Below are positions 16,960-25,141 of a stretch of 64,000 nt of DNA, piece by piece. The position numbers and the translations under genes are program-made. The notes beneath the pieces were generated by a model that was given only the letters and a program-made list of their open reading frames with translations, searched no databases and was not told the origin of the DNA. Where the stretch lies: assembly GCF_003852495.1 (NCBI RefSeq), contig NZ_QAJI01000004.1:269718-333717 (forward strand), in the 5' to 3' direction. Numbering within the stretch: the stretch's first letter is position 1; the number at the start of each line of letters is the position of its first letter. The DNA comes from Taibaiella sp. KBW10 (GTDB lineage Bacteria; Bacteroidota; Bacteroidia; Chitinophagales; Chitinophagaceae).

Positions 16960-18624
16960 ATGAAAACAAGTAAACACACAAACCAAAACGTCTTTTTAAA
17001 GACCAGAACATTGAATCTTGCGGCTGCAGGATTTGTAACCTTATTAGCATTGAGCAATACGGTACAGGCACAGAACTCGTCCTATAATGCCAATACCGTA
17101 CCTATTGGTGGCGGGCAAAACAGCGCGTTCGGGCAATTAGCAATGCCTTCTACAAGTGGTACTGCAAATTCAGCGATTGGTTATCGCGCACTTAATGCGA
17201 CAACATCAGGTGGCTATAATACCGCTGCAGGGGGCTATGCACTTGCTTTTAACGTTACCGGTAATTATAATTCGGGTTTTGGTTATCAGGCGCTGTACAA
17301 CAATACAACAGATAATAATACGGCTGTAGGATTCAGATCGATGTACATAAATTCTACCGGTGCAAGCAATGTAGCCACCGGTTATGCTGCACTGTACACT
17401 AATTCTACGGGAAGTAATAATGTAGCGAATGGCTTTCAGGCCCTTTATGGTAATACAACAGGTGTTAATAACTCGGCTACGGGCTACAATGCACTTTATG
17501 CCAATACATACGGACGGGACAATGTCGCAAATGGGTTCAATTCCCTTACCGCCAATACCAGCGGTTCTTACAATGCTGCCGGGGGCTCTTATTCCATGTC
17601 CAGAAATGTGACCGGCTTTTATAATGCAGCATTCGGATACCAGGCGCTGTCTAATAGTTTATCTGATAACAATACGGCTATAGGATTCCGGTCACTGTAT
17701 CTTAACGGGACGGGTGCCAATAATACGGCAAGTGGTTTTGCGGCACTGTATAATAATGGTGCAGGAAGCGATAATACCGGCGTCGGTTATCTGGCAGATG
17801 TATCGACCAGTACCTTGTCGAACGCAACCGTTATTGGTAGCGGAGCGGTCGTTAATGCCAGCAATAAAGTAAGGATCGGAAATGGAGCCGTAACGGTAAT
17901 AGAAGGTGAGGTGCCTTTTTCATCTGTTTCGGATGGCCGTTTTAAAACCAATGTAAAAGAAGAAGATGTAAAAGGCCTGGATTTTATTAAAAAACTAAGA
18001 CCCGTGGTGTATAATTTGGATACTAGAAAACTAACAGAGTTCCGGATTAAGGATATGCCGGAAAGCGAGCGTGAAAAATACCTGAAACAGGATTTTACCG
18101 CTGCTACTAATGTACGCCAAAGCGGATTTATCGCCCAGGAAGTAGAAAAAGCAGCTAAAGAGGTTAATTATAACTTTAATGGCGTGCATGCTCCGGCAAA
18201 TGATAATGATAATTACAGCCTTGCCTACGCTGAGTTTGTCGTGCCTTTGGTAAAAGCAGTACAGGAACAACAACAAATAATCGAAAAATTGCAACAACAG
18301 ATCAGTGATCTTCAGGAAACTCAGGGATTAACTACTGCCATAGCCCAAAATTCGGTGATGGGTGCCTCAATGGAACAAAATGTACCGAATCCTTTTTCTC
18401 AAGAGACGGTCGTTAAATTTAATTTGCCTACACAAATCGTTACGGCATATATGACCGTATATGATTTACAAGGGAAACAAATTAAAACCTTACCGATTAG
18501 TGAGCGTGGCGCAGCTTCTATTACCATCAAGGCTGATCAGCTGAAAGCAGGAATGTATATTTATGCGATCATCGCTGATGGCAAATTAGTCAGTTCAAAA
18601 CGTATGGTGATTGCGGATAGATAA
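16960..18624 (+). CDS. Surface protein: head-like repeats, S74 chaperone-type domain, T9SS sorting domain
   Basis: A 554-residue secreted protein. The signal peptide ends at VQAQ (~37). Residues ~45-300 are ~23-residue degenerate repeats rich in N, G, T and A (patterns like NTAVGFRSMYxNSTG and NNVANGFQALYGNTTG), similar to trimeric adhesin head repeats. Residues ~322-440 match the peptidase S74 / intramolecular chaperone domain: SVSDGRFKTNV with Ser324, FIKKLRPVVYNLD, QSGFIAQEVEKAAKEV and LAYAEFVVPLVKAVQE, followed by a trimerising coiled coil. Residues ~473-554 are a type A T9SS sorting domain (QNVPNPFSQETVVKFNLP, YDLQGKQIKTL, LKAGMYIYAI). It is likely displayed on or released from the cell surface as a trimer. 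Its promoter and terminator make it monocistronic. Confidence 0.9.
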   Translation: MKTSKHTNQNVFLKTRTLNLAAAGFVTLLALSNTVQAQNSSYNANTVPIGGGQNSAFGQLAMPSTSGTANSAIGYRALNATTSGGYNTAAGGYALAFNVTGNYNSGFGYQALYNNTTDNNTAVGFRSMYINSTGASNVATGYAALYTNSTGSNNVANGFQALYGNTTGVNNSATGYNALYANTYGRDNVANGFNSLTANTSGSYNAAGGSYSMSRNVTGFYNAAFGYQALSNSLSDNNTAIGFRSLYLNGTGANNTASGFAALYNNGAGSDNTGVGYLADVSTSTLSNATVIGSGAVVNASNKVRIGNGAVTVIEGEVPFSSVSDGRFKTNVKEEDVKGLDFIKKLRPVVYNLDTRKLTEFRIKDMPESEREKYLKQDFTAATNVRQSGFIAQEVEKAAKEVNYNFNGVHAPANDNDNYSLAYAEFVVPLVKAVQEQQQIIEKLQQQISDLQETQGLTTAIAQNSVMGASMEQNVPNPFSQETVVKFNLPTQIVTAYMTVYDLQGKQIKTLPISERGAASITIKADQLKAGMYIYAIIADGKLVSSKRMVIADR

Positions 18625-18646
18625 GCAACTTCTTTTGACGAGATAT

Positions 18647-18681
18647 AAAAAAAGGTCGCTCTAGTTGGAGCGACCTTTTTA
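18647..18681 (+). terminator. Bidirectional terminator between the surface protein and accC
   Basis: AAAAAGGTCGCTC and GAGCGACCTTTTT form a perfect 13-base stem with a six-base loop, with A and T runs on both sides. It serves the plus-strand gene and probably also the convergent biotin carboxylase gene. Confidence 0.9.
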
Positions 18682-18726
18682 TCTGTGTCAGGTATGATCA
18701 TTAAGCCAAACCTTAGCTAATATTAT

Positions 18727-20202
18727 TTATCTTTTCATTTTCCATTTACTGTTCGCTGTTGCCTGACTTTGAACCGGAACGGTTTTCTTGCCTTGCTCCC
18801 ATAATAATCCGGCCAAGGCAGCGGCTACATTGCGTTCCTCCTCATCGGCGGCCATCAGGTATTCGGGTTTGTAATATTTATTGATAAAGTTCGTATCAAA
18901 CTTACCTTCTACGAAAGCCGGCTGGCGTACCGCCCATTTTCCAAAAGCCAAAGTTGTTTTGATCCCTTTAATTTTATATTCATCTACCGCTCTGCATAAA
19001 CGGTCTATGGCCTCATTGCGGTCTTTACCCCAAACCACCAGTTTGGCGATCATCGGATCATAAAAGATCGGAATATCCATACCTTGCTCATAACCGTCGT
19101 CTACGCGCACACCATTACCCTGAGGACGAATGTATATTTCCAGTTTACCGGTATCCGGTACAAAATTATCCAAAGGATCTTCGGCACATACCCTTAATTC
19201 CAGTGCATGGCCATTTATTTTAAGGTCTTCCTGTGCAAAAGATAGTTTTTCTCCGCGGGCTACACGAATCTGCTCTTTTACCAGGTCTACACCGGTAATG
19301 TATTCCGTTACACAGTGTTCTACCTGCAAACGGGTATTCATTTCCAGGAAATAGAAATTCAGGTCATCATCTACTAAAAACTCCACCGTACCTGCACCAT
19401 GATATTTACAGGCTTTAGCTACATTCACCGCACATTCCCCCATCGTTTGACGGACATCGGGTGTCAGGCAGGAAGAAGGTGCTTCTTCAATCAGCTTCTG
19501 GTGTCTTCTTTGAATGGAACATTCTCTTTCAAAAAGGTATACATAATTACCATGCTGGTCGCCTAATATCTGGATCTCGATATGTTTCGGAGAACCTACA
19601 TATTTTTCTATAAATACATCATCGTTGCTAAAGGCACTTAAAGCCTCGCTTTGCGCCATGTGCATCTGCTCTTCCAGTTCAGAAGCTTCATTGACCACAC
19701 GCATACCTTTACCACCACCACCGGCACTGGCTTTGATCAGGATAGGGTAGCCCACACGCTCGGCAATTTCATGCGCCTCTGCAGCACTAGTCAGGGGTTT
19801 ATCCGTGCCCGGTACCATCGGTACATCAAAAGTTTGTGCCGCTTGTTTGGCCGCAATCTTGCTGCCCATCATATTAATGGAATAAGCACTTGGCCCGATA
19901 AAGGTTAGCCCGGCATCGGACACCGCTTGAGAAAAAGAAGCGTTTTCACTTAAAAAGCCATAACCCGGATGAATGGCATCTGCACCCAGCTGTTTGGCTA
20001 CTTCAATTATTTTATCTGCTCTTAAATAAGATTGCGCGGAGGGGGCAGGCCCGATACATACTGCTTCGTCTGCATATTGTACGAAAGGCATCGTTCGGTC
20101 TGCTTCTGAATACACGGCTACCGTTTTAATACCCATTTCTTTTGCAGAGCGCATCACACGCAAGGCAATTTCGCCACGATTGGCTACTAATATTTTTTGC
20201 AT
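18727..20202 (-). CDS. accC: Biotin carboxylase subunit of an acyl-CoA carboxylase
   Basis: A 491-residue ATP-grasp enzyme that carboxylates biotin on a carrier protein. KILVANRGEIALRVMRSA opens the pre-ATP domain, followed by IHPGYGFLSENA, KASAGGGGKGMR as the glycine-rich ATP loop, ERECSIQRRHQKLIEEAPS and FLEMNTRLQVEH with the catalytic residues. The last ~45 residues extend beyond E. coli AccC (449 residues) and end in KWKMKR, a pattern I associate with propionyl-CoA or other acyl-CoA carboxylases in Bacteroidota. No carrier or transferase gene is adjacent, so the acyl-CoA used is undecided. Confidence 0.88.
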   Translation of the reverse strand: MQKILVANRGEIALRVMRSAKEMGIKTVAVYSEADRTMPFVQYADEAVCIGPAPSAQSYLRADKIIEVAKQLGADAIHPGYGFLSENASFSQAVSDAGLTFIGPSAYSINMMGSKIAAKQAAQTFDVPMVPGTDKPLTSAAEAHEIAERVGYPILIKASAGGGGKGMRVVNEASELEEQMHMAQSEALSAFSNDDVFIEKYVGSPKHIEIQILGDQHGNYVYLFERECSIQRRHQKLIEEAPSSCLTPDVRQTMGECAVNVAKACKYHGAGTVEFLVDDDLNFYFLEMNTRLQVEHCVTEYITGVDLVKEQIRVARGEKLSFAQEDLKINGHALELRVCAEDPLDNFVPDTGKLEIYIRPQGNGVRVDDGYEQGMDIPIFYDPMIAKLVVWGKDRNEAIDRLCRAVDEYKIKGIKTTLAFGKWAVRQPAFVEGKFDTNFINKYYKPEYLMAADEEERNVAAALAGLLWEQGKKTVPVQSQATANSKWKMKR

Positions 20203-20260
20203 ATCAATAATTGAATCTTTTTTTGGAGTTCAAAAGTAGCTAAAAACTCCTTTGATCAAA

Positions 20261-20297
20261 ATAAAATGTGCCGATAATTTTACCGGCACATTTATAT
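20261..20297 (-). terminator. Terminator of the bacilliredoxin gene
   Basis: AAATGTGCCG pairs with CGGCACATTT around a ten-base centre. On the minus strand the stem is followed by TTTTATTTTG. It lies just past the stop at 20314. Confidence 0.75.
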
Positions 20298-20313
20298 AAC
20301 GTAATTAATTTGC

Positions 20314-20727
20314 TTAGCAATACTGCTCGTATGCTTGCTGAAGATTTGCAGCAATCATAGCTGCAGAGCGGCCTTCGATCATATGACGCTCGATCATATG
20401 CACCAATTGACCATCTTTTAATAAAGCGATCGCGGGAGAAGAAGGAGGGTAAGGCAATAAGAATTTACGGGCTTCCTGTACACCTTCTACATCAAAACCG
20501 GCAAAAGAAGTCACCAATTGATCGGGTTTCTTACCTTCACCATTCAGAGACTGGATGACACCAGGGCGTGCCGTACCGGCAGAACAACCACATACTGAGT
20601 TGATTACCAATAGGGTAGTGCCGCTTTTTTGCATAGCGTCCTGAACTTGATTTGTATTTACTATTTCCTGAAATCCGTTTTGTGTTAACTCTTGTTTCAT
20701 CGGATTCACTAAATCTGCTGGATACAT
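20314..20727 (-). CDS. BrxA/BrxB family bacilliredoxin
   Basis: A 137-residue thioredoxin-fold protein of the YphP/YqiW family. VCGCSAGTARPG holds the CGC active site that removes bacillithiol from mixed disulfides. MYPADLVNPMKQELTQNGF and ALLKDGQLVHMIERHMIEGR are family segments. This points to bacillithiol use, which is known in several Bacteroidota, although no biosynthesis gene is in the window. It is separated from accC by a terminator. Confidence 0.92.
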   Translation of the reverse strand: MYPADLVNPMKQELTQNGFQEIVNTNQVQDAMQKSGTTLLVINSVCGCSAGTARPGVIQSLNGEGKKPDQLVTSFAGFDVEGVQEARKFLLPYPPSSPAIALLKDGQLVHMIERHMIEGRSAAMIAANLQQAYEQYC

Positions 20728-20860
20728 ATAATGATACTGTTTTTAGAATTAAATGTAAGCAAAGGTAAATCTAATATTTTCATTACGCAATAAATTCAAT
20801 TTACATACCTATTTACAAAGATTATTAGTCCTATTTTTGCCCTATCTTTAACAAACCCTC

Positions 20861-21886
20861 ATGCAAGACGCACTTCAAGTATATACCCCTGAAATTATCC
20901 AAACTTATTTAGCTCCCAGAGCAGGAGAACAAAAACTCGGCAATACGATTCAGTGCGCTGCGCGGGCATCCTGGCAAGCGTCCTTAGAAGATAGCACCGC
21001 CAAATATGTTTTAGTGGGTATTCCGGAAGATATCGGCATAAGGGCCAATGGTGGTGTAGGTGGGGCAGAAAGCAGTTGGGTGCCTTTCTTAAAAGCATTT
21101 CTGAACATTCAGGACAACGAATTTCTCTCGGGAAGTGACCTCTTTTTATTAGGCCATGTTGATTTAAGCTCCTTATTGAAAAAATACCAGCATGAAACCG
21201 CGCCAGAACCGCTCAGGCAGGCCACCACAGAAATCGATGCTTTGGTTTATCCTATTATTCAGACCATAGTTTCCTGTGGTAAAATACCCATTATTATCGG
21301 TGGCGGGCATAACAATGCCTATCCTATATTAAAAGGAAGCTCTTTGGCAAAGAAAGCAGCGATAAATGCCATAAATATGGATGCACATGCCGATTTCAGG
21401 GAGCTGGAGGGCAGGCATAGCGGCAATGGTTTTCATTACGCCTATCAGGAGCAATATTTGAAACAATATGCCGCCTTTGGTTTACATGAAGGATATAATA
21501 ATGCCACCATCTGGCAACATTTCCAGACCAATAAAGACCTTTTCTATACCTCTTTTGAGCAGATGTATCTTCGGTCGGAACTTAGTTTTGAAGCGGCCCT
21601 GGCACAAAACCTGAGCCATGTACAAAAAGATTATTATGGTGTGGAATTAGACCTGGACTGTATTGCCGATACCCTCAGTAGTGCGGTGTCGCCCCTGGGC
21701 TTTAGCCGTACTGAGGCCTTGCGCTATCTTTATCTTGCAGGCCAGCACACACATGTGGCCTATGTACACCTTACCGAAGGCGTATTTACCCGTGCCGATG
21801 GCATGCAATACCCCTTAACCGGCAAGCTGCTTAGTTATCTGGTACAAGCCTTTGTCAAAGGCAACAAGGATATAAAACCGCAGTAA
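20861..21886 (+). CDS. Arginase-family hydrolase (formimidoylglutamase-like)
   Basis: A 341-residue ureohydrolase-fold enzyme with the binuclear manganese motifs in order: GGGHNNAYPI (~147), NMDAHADFRELEGRHSGNGFHYA (~170) and GVELDLDCI (~264). The VLVGIPEDIGIRANGGVGGAE-type N-terminus is typical of the Bacteroidota branch annotated as formimidoylglutamase, which hydrolyses N-formimidoyl-glutamate in histidine breakdown. No hut genes are nearby, so the substrate is not certain; agmatinase or another guanidino activity is possible. A TATTTTTG -7-like box lies at 20832-20839. Confidence 0.82.
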   Translation: MQDALQVYTPEIIQTYLAPRAGEQKLGNTIQCAARASWQASLEDSTAKYVLVGIPEDIGIRANGGVGGAESSWVPFLKAFLNIQDNEFLSGSDLFLLGHVDLSSLLKKYQHETAPEPLRQATTEIDALVYPIIQTIVSCGKIPIIIGGGHNNAYPILKGSSLAKKAAINAINMDAHADFRELEGRHSGNGFHYAYQEQYLKQYAAFGLHEGYNNATIWQHFQTNKDLFYTSFEQMYLRSELSFEAALAQNLSHVQKDYYGVELDLDCIADTLSSAVSPLGFSRTEALRYLYLAGQHTHVAYVHLTEGVFTRADGMQYPLTGKLLSYLVQAFVKGNKDIKPQ

Positions 21887-21951
21887 ACCGAGGCTTTTAT
21901 TTAGTTTAATAGATTCATTATCTTTGCCCTTTCAGGCTTTTAGTTTAATAT

Positions 21952-22752
21952 ATGTTAGATAATCTTACACCCTATTGGAGTTATGCAGTAGAAGGTTTCA
22001 ATACTACGGATATCGTAGGAGAGGAGCTTATAATATGGAAGAACGGTTGTTGTGTGTTTTTATATAATGATACCGACGTGTTGGAAGCTTATGTATATAC
22101 CACAACGCAAAATTGGGACGAAGCATTTTTTGAAAAAATATTCCTGCATGAGGCCATGGGGCCACATAACCAAAAGATCAAAAAGATCTGGGTGGCTGAT
22201 GAGCGCTCGCTGATCATACCCGATAAATTATTTTTGGGGGAAGAGTCCCGTTTGTGGTTAAAAAGACTACACCATATTGGTCCCGACGATGATATTTTTG
22301 ACAATAAAATACCCGAAATCAATACCCATGTGGTCTACGCTTACGACAGTAAGATTGCCCAGTTAATGAAGCGGTATTTTAATCATCTGCAGGTAATGTC
22401 CTTATCACGTTTTTCGCTGAGTACAATTGCAGACCTGCATCATGAGGGGAGTGTGGCTAATCTTATTTTGCTGCAAAATGAAGCCCTGTTGAGTGTGACC
22501 AATTCCGGAAAGTTGCTGGCGCACCAAACATTCGAGTTTGAAACGGTAGAAAACGTGGTATATAAAATCGCGCTGATTGCCGAAAAAAATGATTTTGATC
22601 CCTTATTGATACAATTTAAGGTTTCCGGGATTATTGAAAACGTGGAAGAATTTGCTTTAGATCTTAAGGCCTATTTTAAGAATGTTCATATCATTACAGG
22701 AGACAAAGGACCTATATTACAACTTATAAAACAGATTATACAATGCGCATAA
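21952..22752 (+). CDS. DUF3822 family protein
   Basis: A 266-residue protein of a Bacteroidota-restricted family with an actin-like ATPase-type architecture but no known role. Segments such as YWSYAVEGFNTTDIVGEELIIWKNG, VNTHVVYAYDS-like strands and NLILLQNEALLSVTNSGKLL fit the family. It overlaps the RsmD-like gene by 10 bases, an arrangement I recall as recurrent in the phylum, so a shared role in rRNA modification is possible but unproven. TATCTTTG at 21919-21926 is a plausible -7 element. Confidence 0.8.
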   Translation: MLDNLTPYWSYAVEGFNTTDIVGEELIIWKNGCCVFLYNDTDVLEAYVYTTTQNWDEAFFEKIFLHEAMGPHNQKIKKIWVADERSLIIPDKLFLGEESRLWLKRLHHIGPDDDIFDNKIPEINTHVVYAYDSKIAQLMKRYFNHLQVMSLSRFSLSTIADLHHEGSVANLILLQNEALLSVTNSGKLLAHQTFEFETVENVVYKIALIAEKNDFDPLLIQFKVSGIIENVEEFALDLKAYFKNVHIITGDKGPILQLIKQIIQCA

Positions 22753-23291
22753 TTGGGGGTAAATTCGGAGGTAGAAAATTTCATCCTCCGGCAAAATTGC
22801 CAAATACAAGACCCACTACGGATATTGCCAAAGAAGGATTGTTCAATACATTACAGAATTTAATTGATTTTGAAGGCATCAAAACGCTGGATTTATTCGG
22901 TGGTACGGGTAGCATTAGCTACGAACTGGCTTCCCGTGGAGCAGCAGAGCTGACCATTATAGAACGGGACAAAGTGCCGGCAGCCTTTATTAAAAAAACA
23001 GCACAGGAGTTGAATATCGAGCATTTTAACCTGTTTCAGGGAGATGTCTTTAAATTTCTTTCTCAATGCACAGAGCAATACGGCTTTATTTTTGCCGGGC
23101 CGCCCTATGCCTTACAGGAAATAGATGACCTGCCCCGTATGGTGATTGAGCGTAACCTGATCGCTGACGAAGGTATTTTTGTACTGGAGCATACGCCCCG
23201 GAATAACTATGAAGATCATCCCAACCTCTTGCGTGTAAAGAATTACGGAACCACACTGTTCTCGTTCTTTACGGCAAAGCCTAATGTATAA
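22743..23291 (+). CDS. rsmD: RsmD-family RNA methyltransferase with altered motif IV
   Basis: A 182-residue class I methyltransferase resembling RsmD, which makes m2G966 in 16S rRNA. MRIIGGKFGGRKFHPP, TRPTTDIAKEGLFNTL and the SAM motif LDLFGGTGSISYEL fit the family. Motif IV, normally (D/N)PP(F/Y), reads GPPY here (Gly119-Tyr122). The Asp or Asn is thought to position the target amine, so activity is in question. The gene overlaps the DUF3822 gene by 10 bases. Confidence 0.87.
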   Translation: MRIIGGKFGGRKFHPPAKLPNTRPTTDIAKEGLFNTLQNLIDFEGIKTLDLFGGTGSISYELASRGAAELTIIERDKVPAAFIKKTAQELNIEHFNLFQGDVFKFLSQCTEQYGFIFAGPPYALQEIDDLPRMVIERNLIADEGIFVLEHTPRNNYEDHPNLLRVKNYGTTLFSFFTAKPNV

Positions 23292-23306
23292 AAATTTAAT
23301 AAGCAT

Positions 23307-23888
23307 ATGACCGAAATTTCCCCAAAAGATTCCTTGTATCAAGACCTGATAGAAGACTGGCATGAACAAAAAGCCATCATCAAAGAGCAAATGACTTTGA
23401 TCGATCCTATGGCCACTTCTTTACGCAAATCGACGGCGCAGCGCTTTCTGAATGCTTCTATGAATGTCCTGATGGAAATACTGATGTATTTATTGAGTCT
23501 GGGCAGCATCATATACTTATTTTTCATGAATAACCTGGGCCCCTTTTTTGTTATGGGTAAGGTAGCCGGCAATCCGGAGATTGTTCCGGCAAAAATTTCC
23601 AGTACGGAAATGGAACAATTTGACTATACCGTAAAAGGAATGTTCGTTTTGTTGGCCATATTGTTTTTTATCATTGGCCGTATGCTCGCCAATATCAGGA
23701 AGAAAAACAGTACTTTAAGTCTTGCCGGAAAAAATATGAAAACCATAGCGGGACAACACCTGAAGCGCAAAAGCAAAATAGAATCGCTGGAACAAAAACA
23801 TGTGATGACGCTACCGGAAACCGATATTAATATCGATTCTATCGGACCTATTGAATACAATAACAATACAGAAGATACTTTACTTTAA
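23307..23888 (+). CDS. Small membrane protein of unknown function
   Basis: A 193-residue protein that I do not recognise. The N-terminal ~45 residues are charged and cytoplasm-like. Two membrane segments (~53-80 and ~110-128) enclose a short loop, and a basic then acidic C-terminal tail follows. It starts 15 bases after rsmD and ends 12 bases before the purine nucleoside phosphorylase gene, so it belongs to the same transcription unit. Confidence 0.65.
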   Translation: MTEISPKDSLYQDLIEDWHEQKAIIKEQMTLIDPMATSLRKSTAQRFLNASMNVLMEILMYLLSLGSIIYLFFMNNLGPFFVMGKVAGNPEIVPAKISSTEMEQFDYTVKGMFVLLAILFFIIGRMLANIRKKNSTLSLAGKNMKTIAGQHLKRKSKIESLEQKHVMTLPETDINIDSIGPIEYNNNTEDTLL

Positions 23889-23900
23889 ATATACTTAAGT

Positions 23901-24716
23901 ATGACCTTTGAACAAATACAAGAAACAGCAGATTATATAAAATCTAAAGTGGCCGCACTGCCCAGTTATGGTGTGATATTGGGTAGCGGTTTAGGTGGCC
24001 TTACCGAAGCGGTAAATATCCAGTCTGAACTGAGTTACAACACCATTCCCAACTTTCCGCAATCGACGGTAGAAGGGCATGCGGGCAAACTGATCTTCGG
24101 AACTATAGGTGATAAGCAGGTGGTGATGATGGCCGGCCGTTTTCATTATTACGAAGGATACAATATGCAGGAAGTGACCTTTCCGGTAAGGGTGATGAAA
24201 GCCCTGGGCGTAGAAACCCTTTTTGTAAGTAATGCTGCCGGTGGCATGAACCGCGATTTCAAAATCGGCGATATCATGTTCATTAAAGACCATATCAATC
24301 TATTTCCCGAACATCCGCTCAGAGGAAAAAATGATACCCGTTTAGGAACCCGTTTTCCGGACATGAGTGAACCGTACAGCTATGAGATGATTGCTAAAGC
24401 CAAAGTACTTGCGGCTGAGGCGGGAATTGAGGTAAAAGAAGGGGTGTACATAGGTTTGCAAGGACCTACTTTTGAAACCAGGGCAGAGTATAAATGGCTG
24501 GATGTAATCGGTGGCGATGCTGTAGGTATGAGTACTGTACCCGAAGTTATTGTGGCGATTCACGGAGGCATGAAAGTCTTTGCAGCCAGTATCATTACTG
24601 ACCTTGGCATCAGAGAAGAATTAAATACCATCACCCATGAAGAAGTGTTGGAGGCGGCTAATATCGCGGCACCAAAACTGGCTAAAATTGTTAGTGAACT
24701 GATTAAATCTTTATAA
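23901..24716 (+). CDS. Purine-nucleoside phosphorylase
   Basis: A 271-residue trimeric-type phosphorylase that splits inosine and guanosine with phosphate. GVILGSGLGGL binds phosphate, STVEGHAGKLIFG and MMAGRFHYYEGY form the active site, VSNAAGGMN follows, and GPTFETRAEYKWL and DAVGMSTVPEVIVA are the purine-site motifs. Length and motifs match the human-like PNP class. It is in tandem with a YHS lipoprotein 3 bases downstream. Confidence 0.94.
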   Translation: MTFEQIQETADYIKSKVAALPSYGVILGSGLGGLTEAVNIQSELSYNTIPNFPQSTVEGHAGKLIFGTIGDKQVVMMAGRFHYYEGYNMQEVTFPVRVMKALGVETLFVSNAAGGMNRDFKIGDIMFIKDHINLFPEHPLRGKNDTRLGTRFPDMSEPYSYEMIAKAKVLAAEAGIEVKEGVYIGLQGPTFETRAEYKWLDVIGGDAVGMSTVPEVIVAIHGGMKVFAASIITDLGIREELNTITHEEVLEAANIAAPKLAKIVSELIKSL

Positions 24717-24719
24717 AAT

Positions 24720-25001
24720 ATGAAAGCGATATTATTAATTTCCGGTTTGGTATTAACCTTAACCTCTTGTGGCAATAATAGTGCAAAAAGTACTGATGGC
24801 ACCACTACGATGCATACAGATGCTCATAAAGAAGTAGCGGAAGCTAAAGACCCGAATGCGAAAGTAGATCCGGTATGTGATATGCCTAAAAAAGCCGACT
24901 GGACAGAGTTTTCTGTAGTGAACAAGGATACAACCTGGTTCTGCAGCCCTCATTGTAAAGAAACATTTGATAAAGATCCAGCTAAATTTGCGAAGAAATA
25001 A
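24720..25001 (+). CDS. YHS-domain lipoprotein
   Basis: A 93-residue exported lipoprotein. The lipobox is LTSC (Cys17). Residues ~50-93 match the YHS/TRASH pattern: VDPVCDMP, WFCSPHCKETFDKDPAKF. Such domains bind metal through Cys and occur in heavy-metal handling proteins, so periplasmic metal binding is likely. It follows the phosphorylase gene by only 3 bases and has a strong terminator after it. Confidence 0.88.
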   Translation: MKAILLISGLVLTLTSCGNNSAKSTDGTTTMHTDAHKEVAEAKDPNAKVDPVCDMPKKADWTEFSVVNKDTTWFCSPHCKETFDKDPAKFAKK

Positions 25002-25022
25002 ACCGCTCCGCTTTCCCGGAAT

Positions 25023-25079
25023 AATGTTCGTTTTGAAGGAATGCGTCTGGAGGCGGATTTCTTTAAAACGAACATTTTT
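25023..25079 (+). terminator. Long-stem terminator after the YHS gene
   Basis: AATGTTCGTTTT-GAAGG-AAT pairs with ATT-TCTTTAAAACGAACATT, allowing G-U pairs, giving a stem of over 20 bases, then a short T run. The stem is unusually long for a simple terminator. Confidence 0.8.
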
Positions 25080-25141
25080 AATAAAGGCTCTTTGTGCATT
25101 GTGCGCTCCCTTAGCGGTACGAAGACTAAATGATCTGTAAT

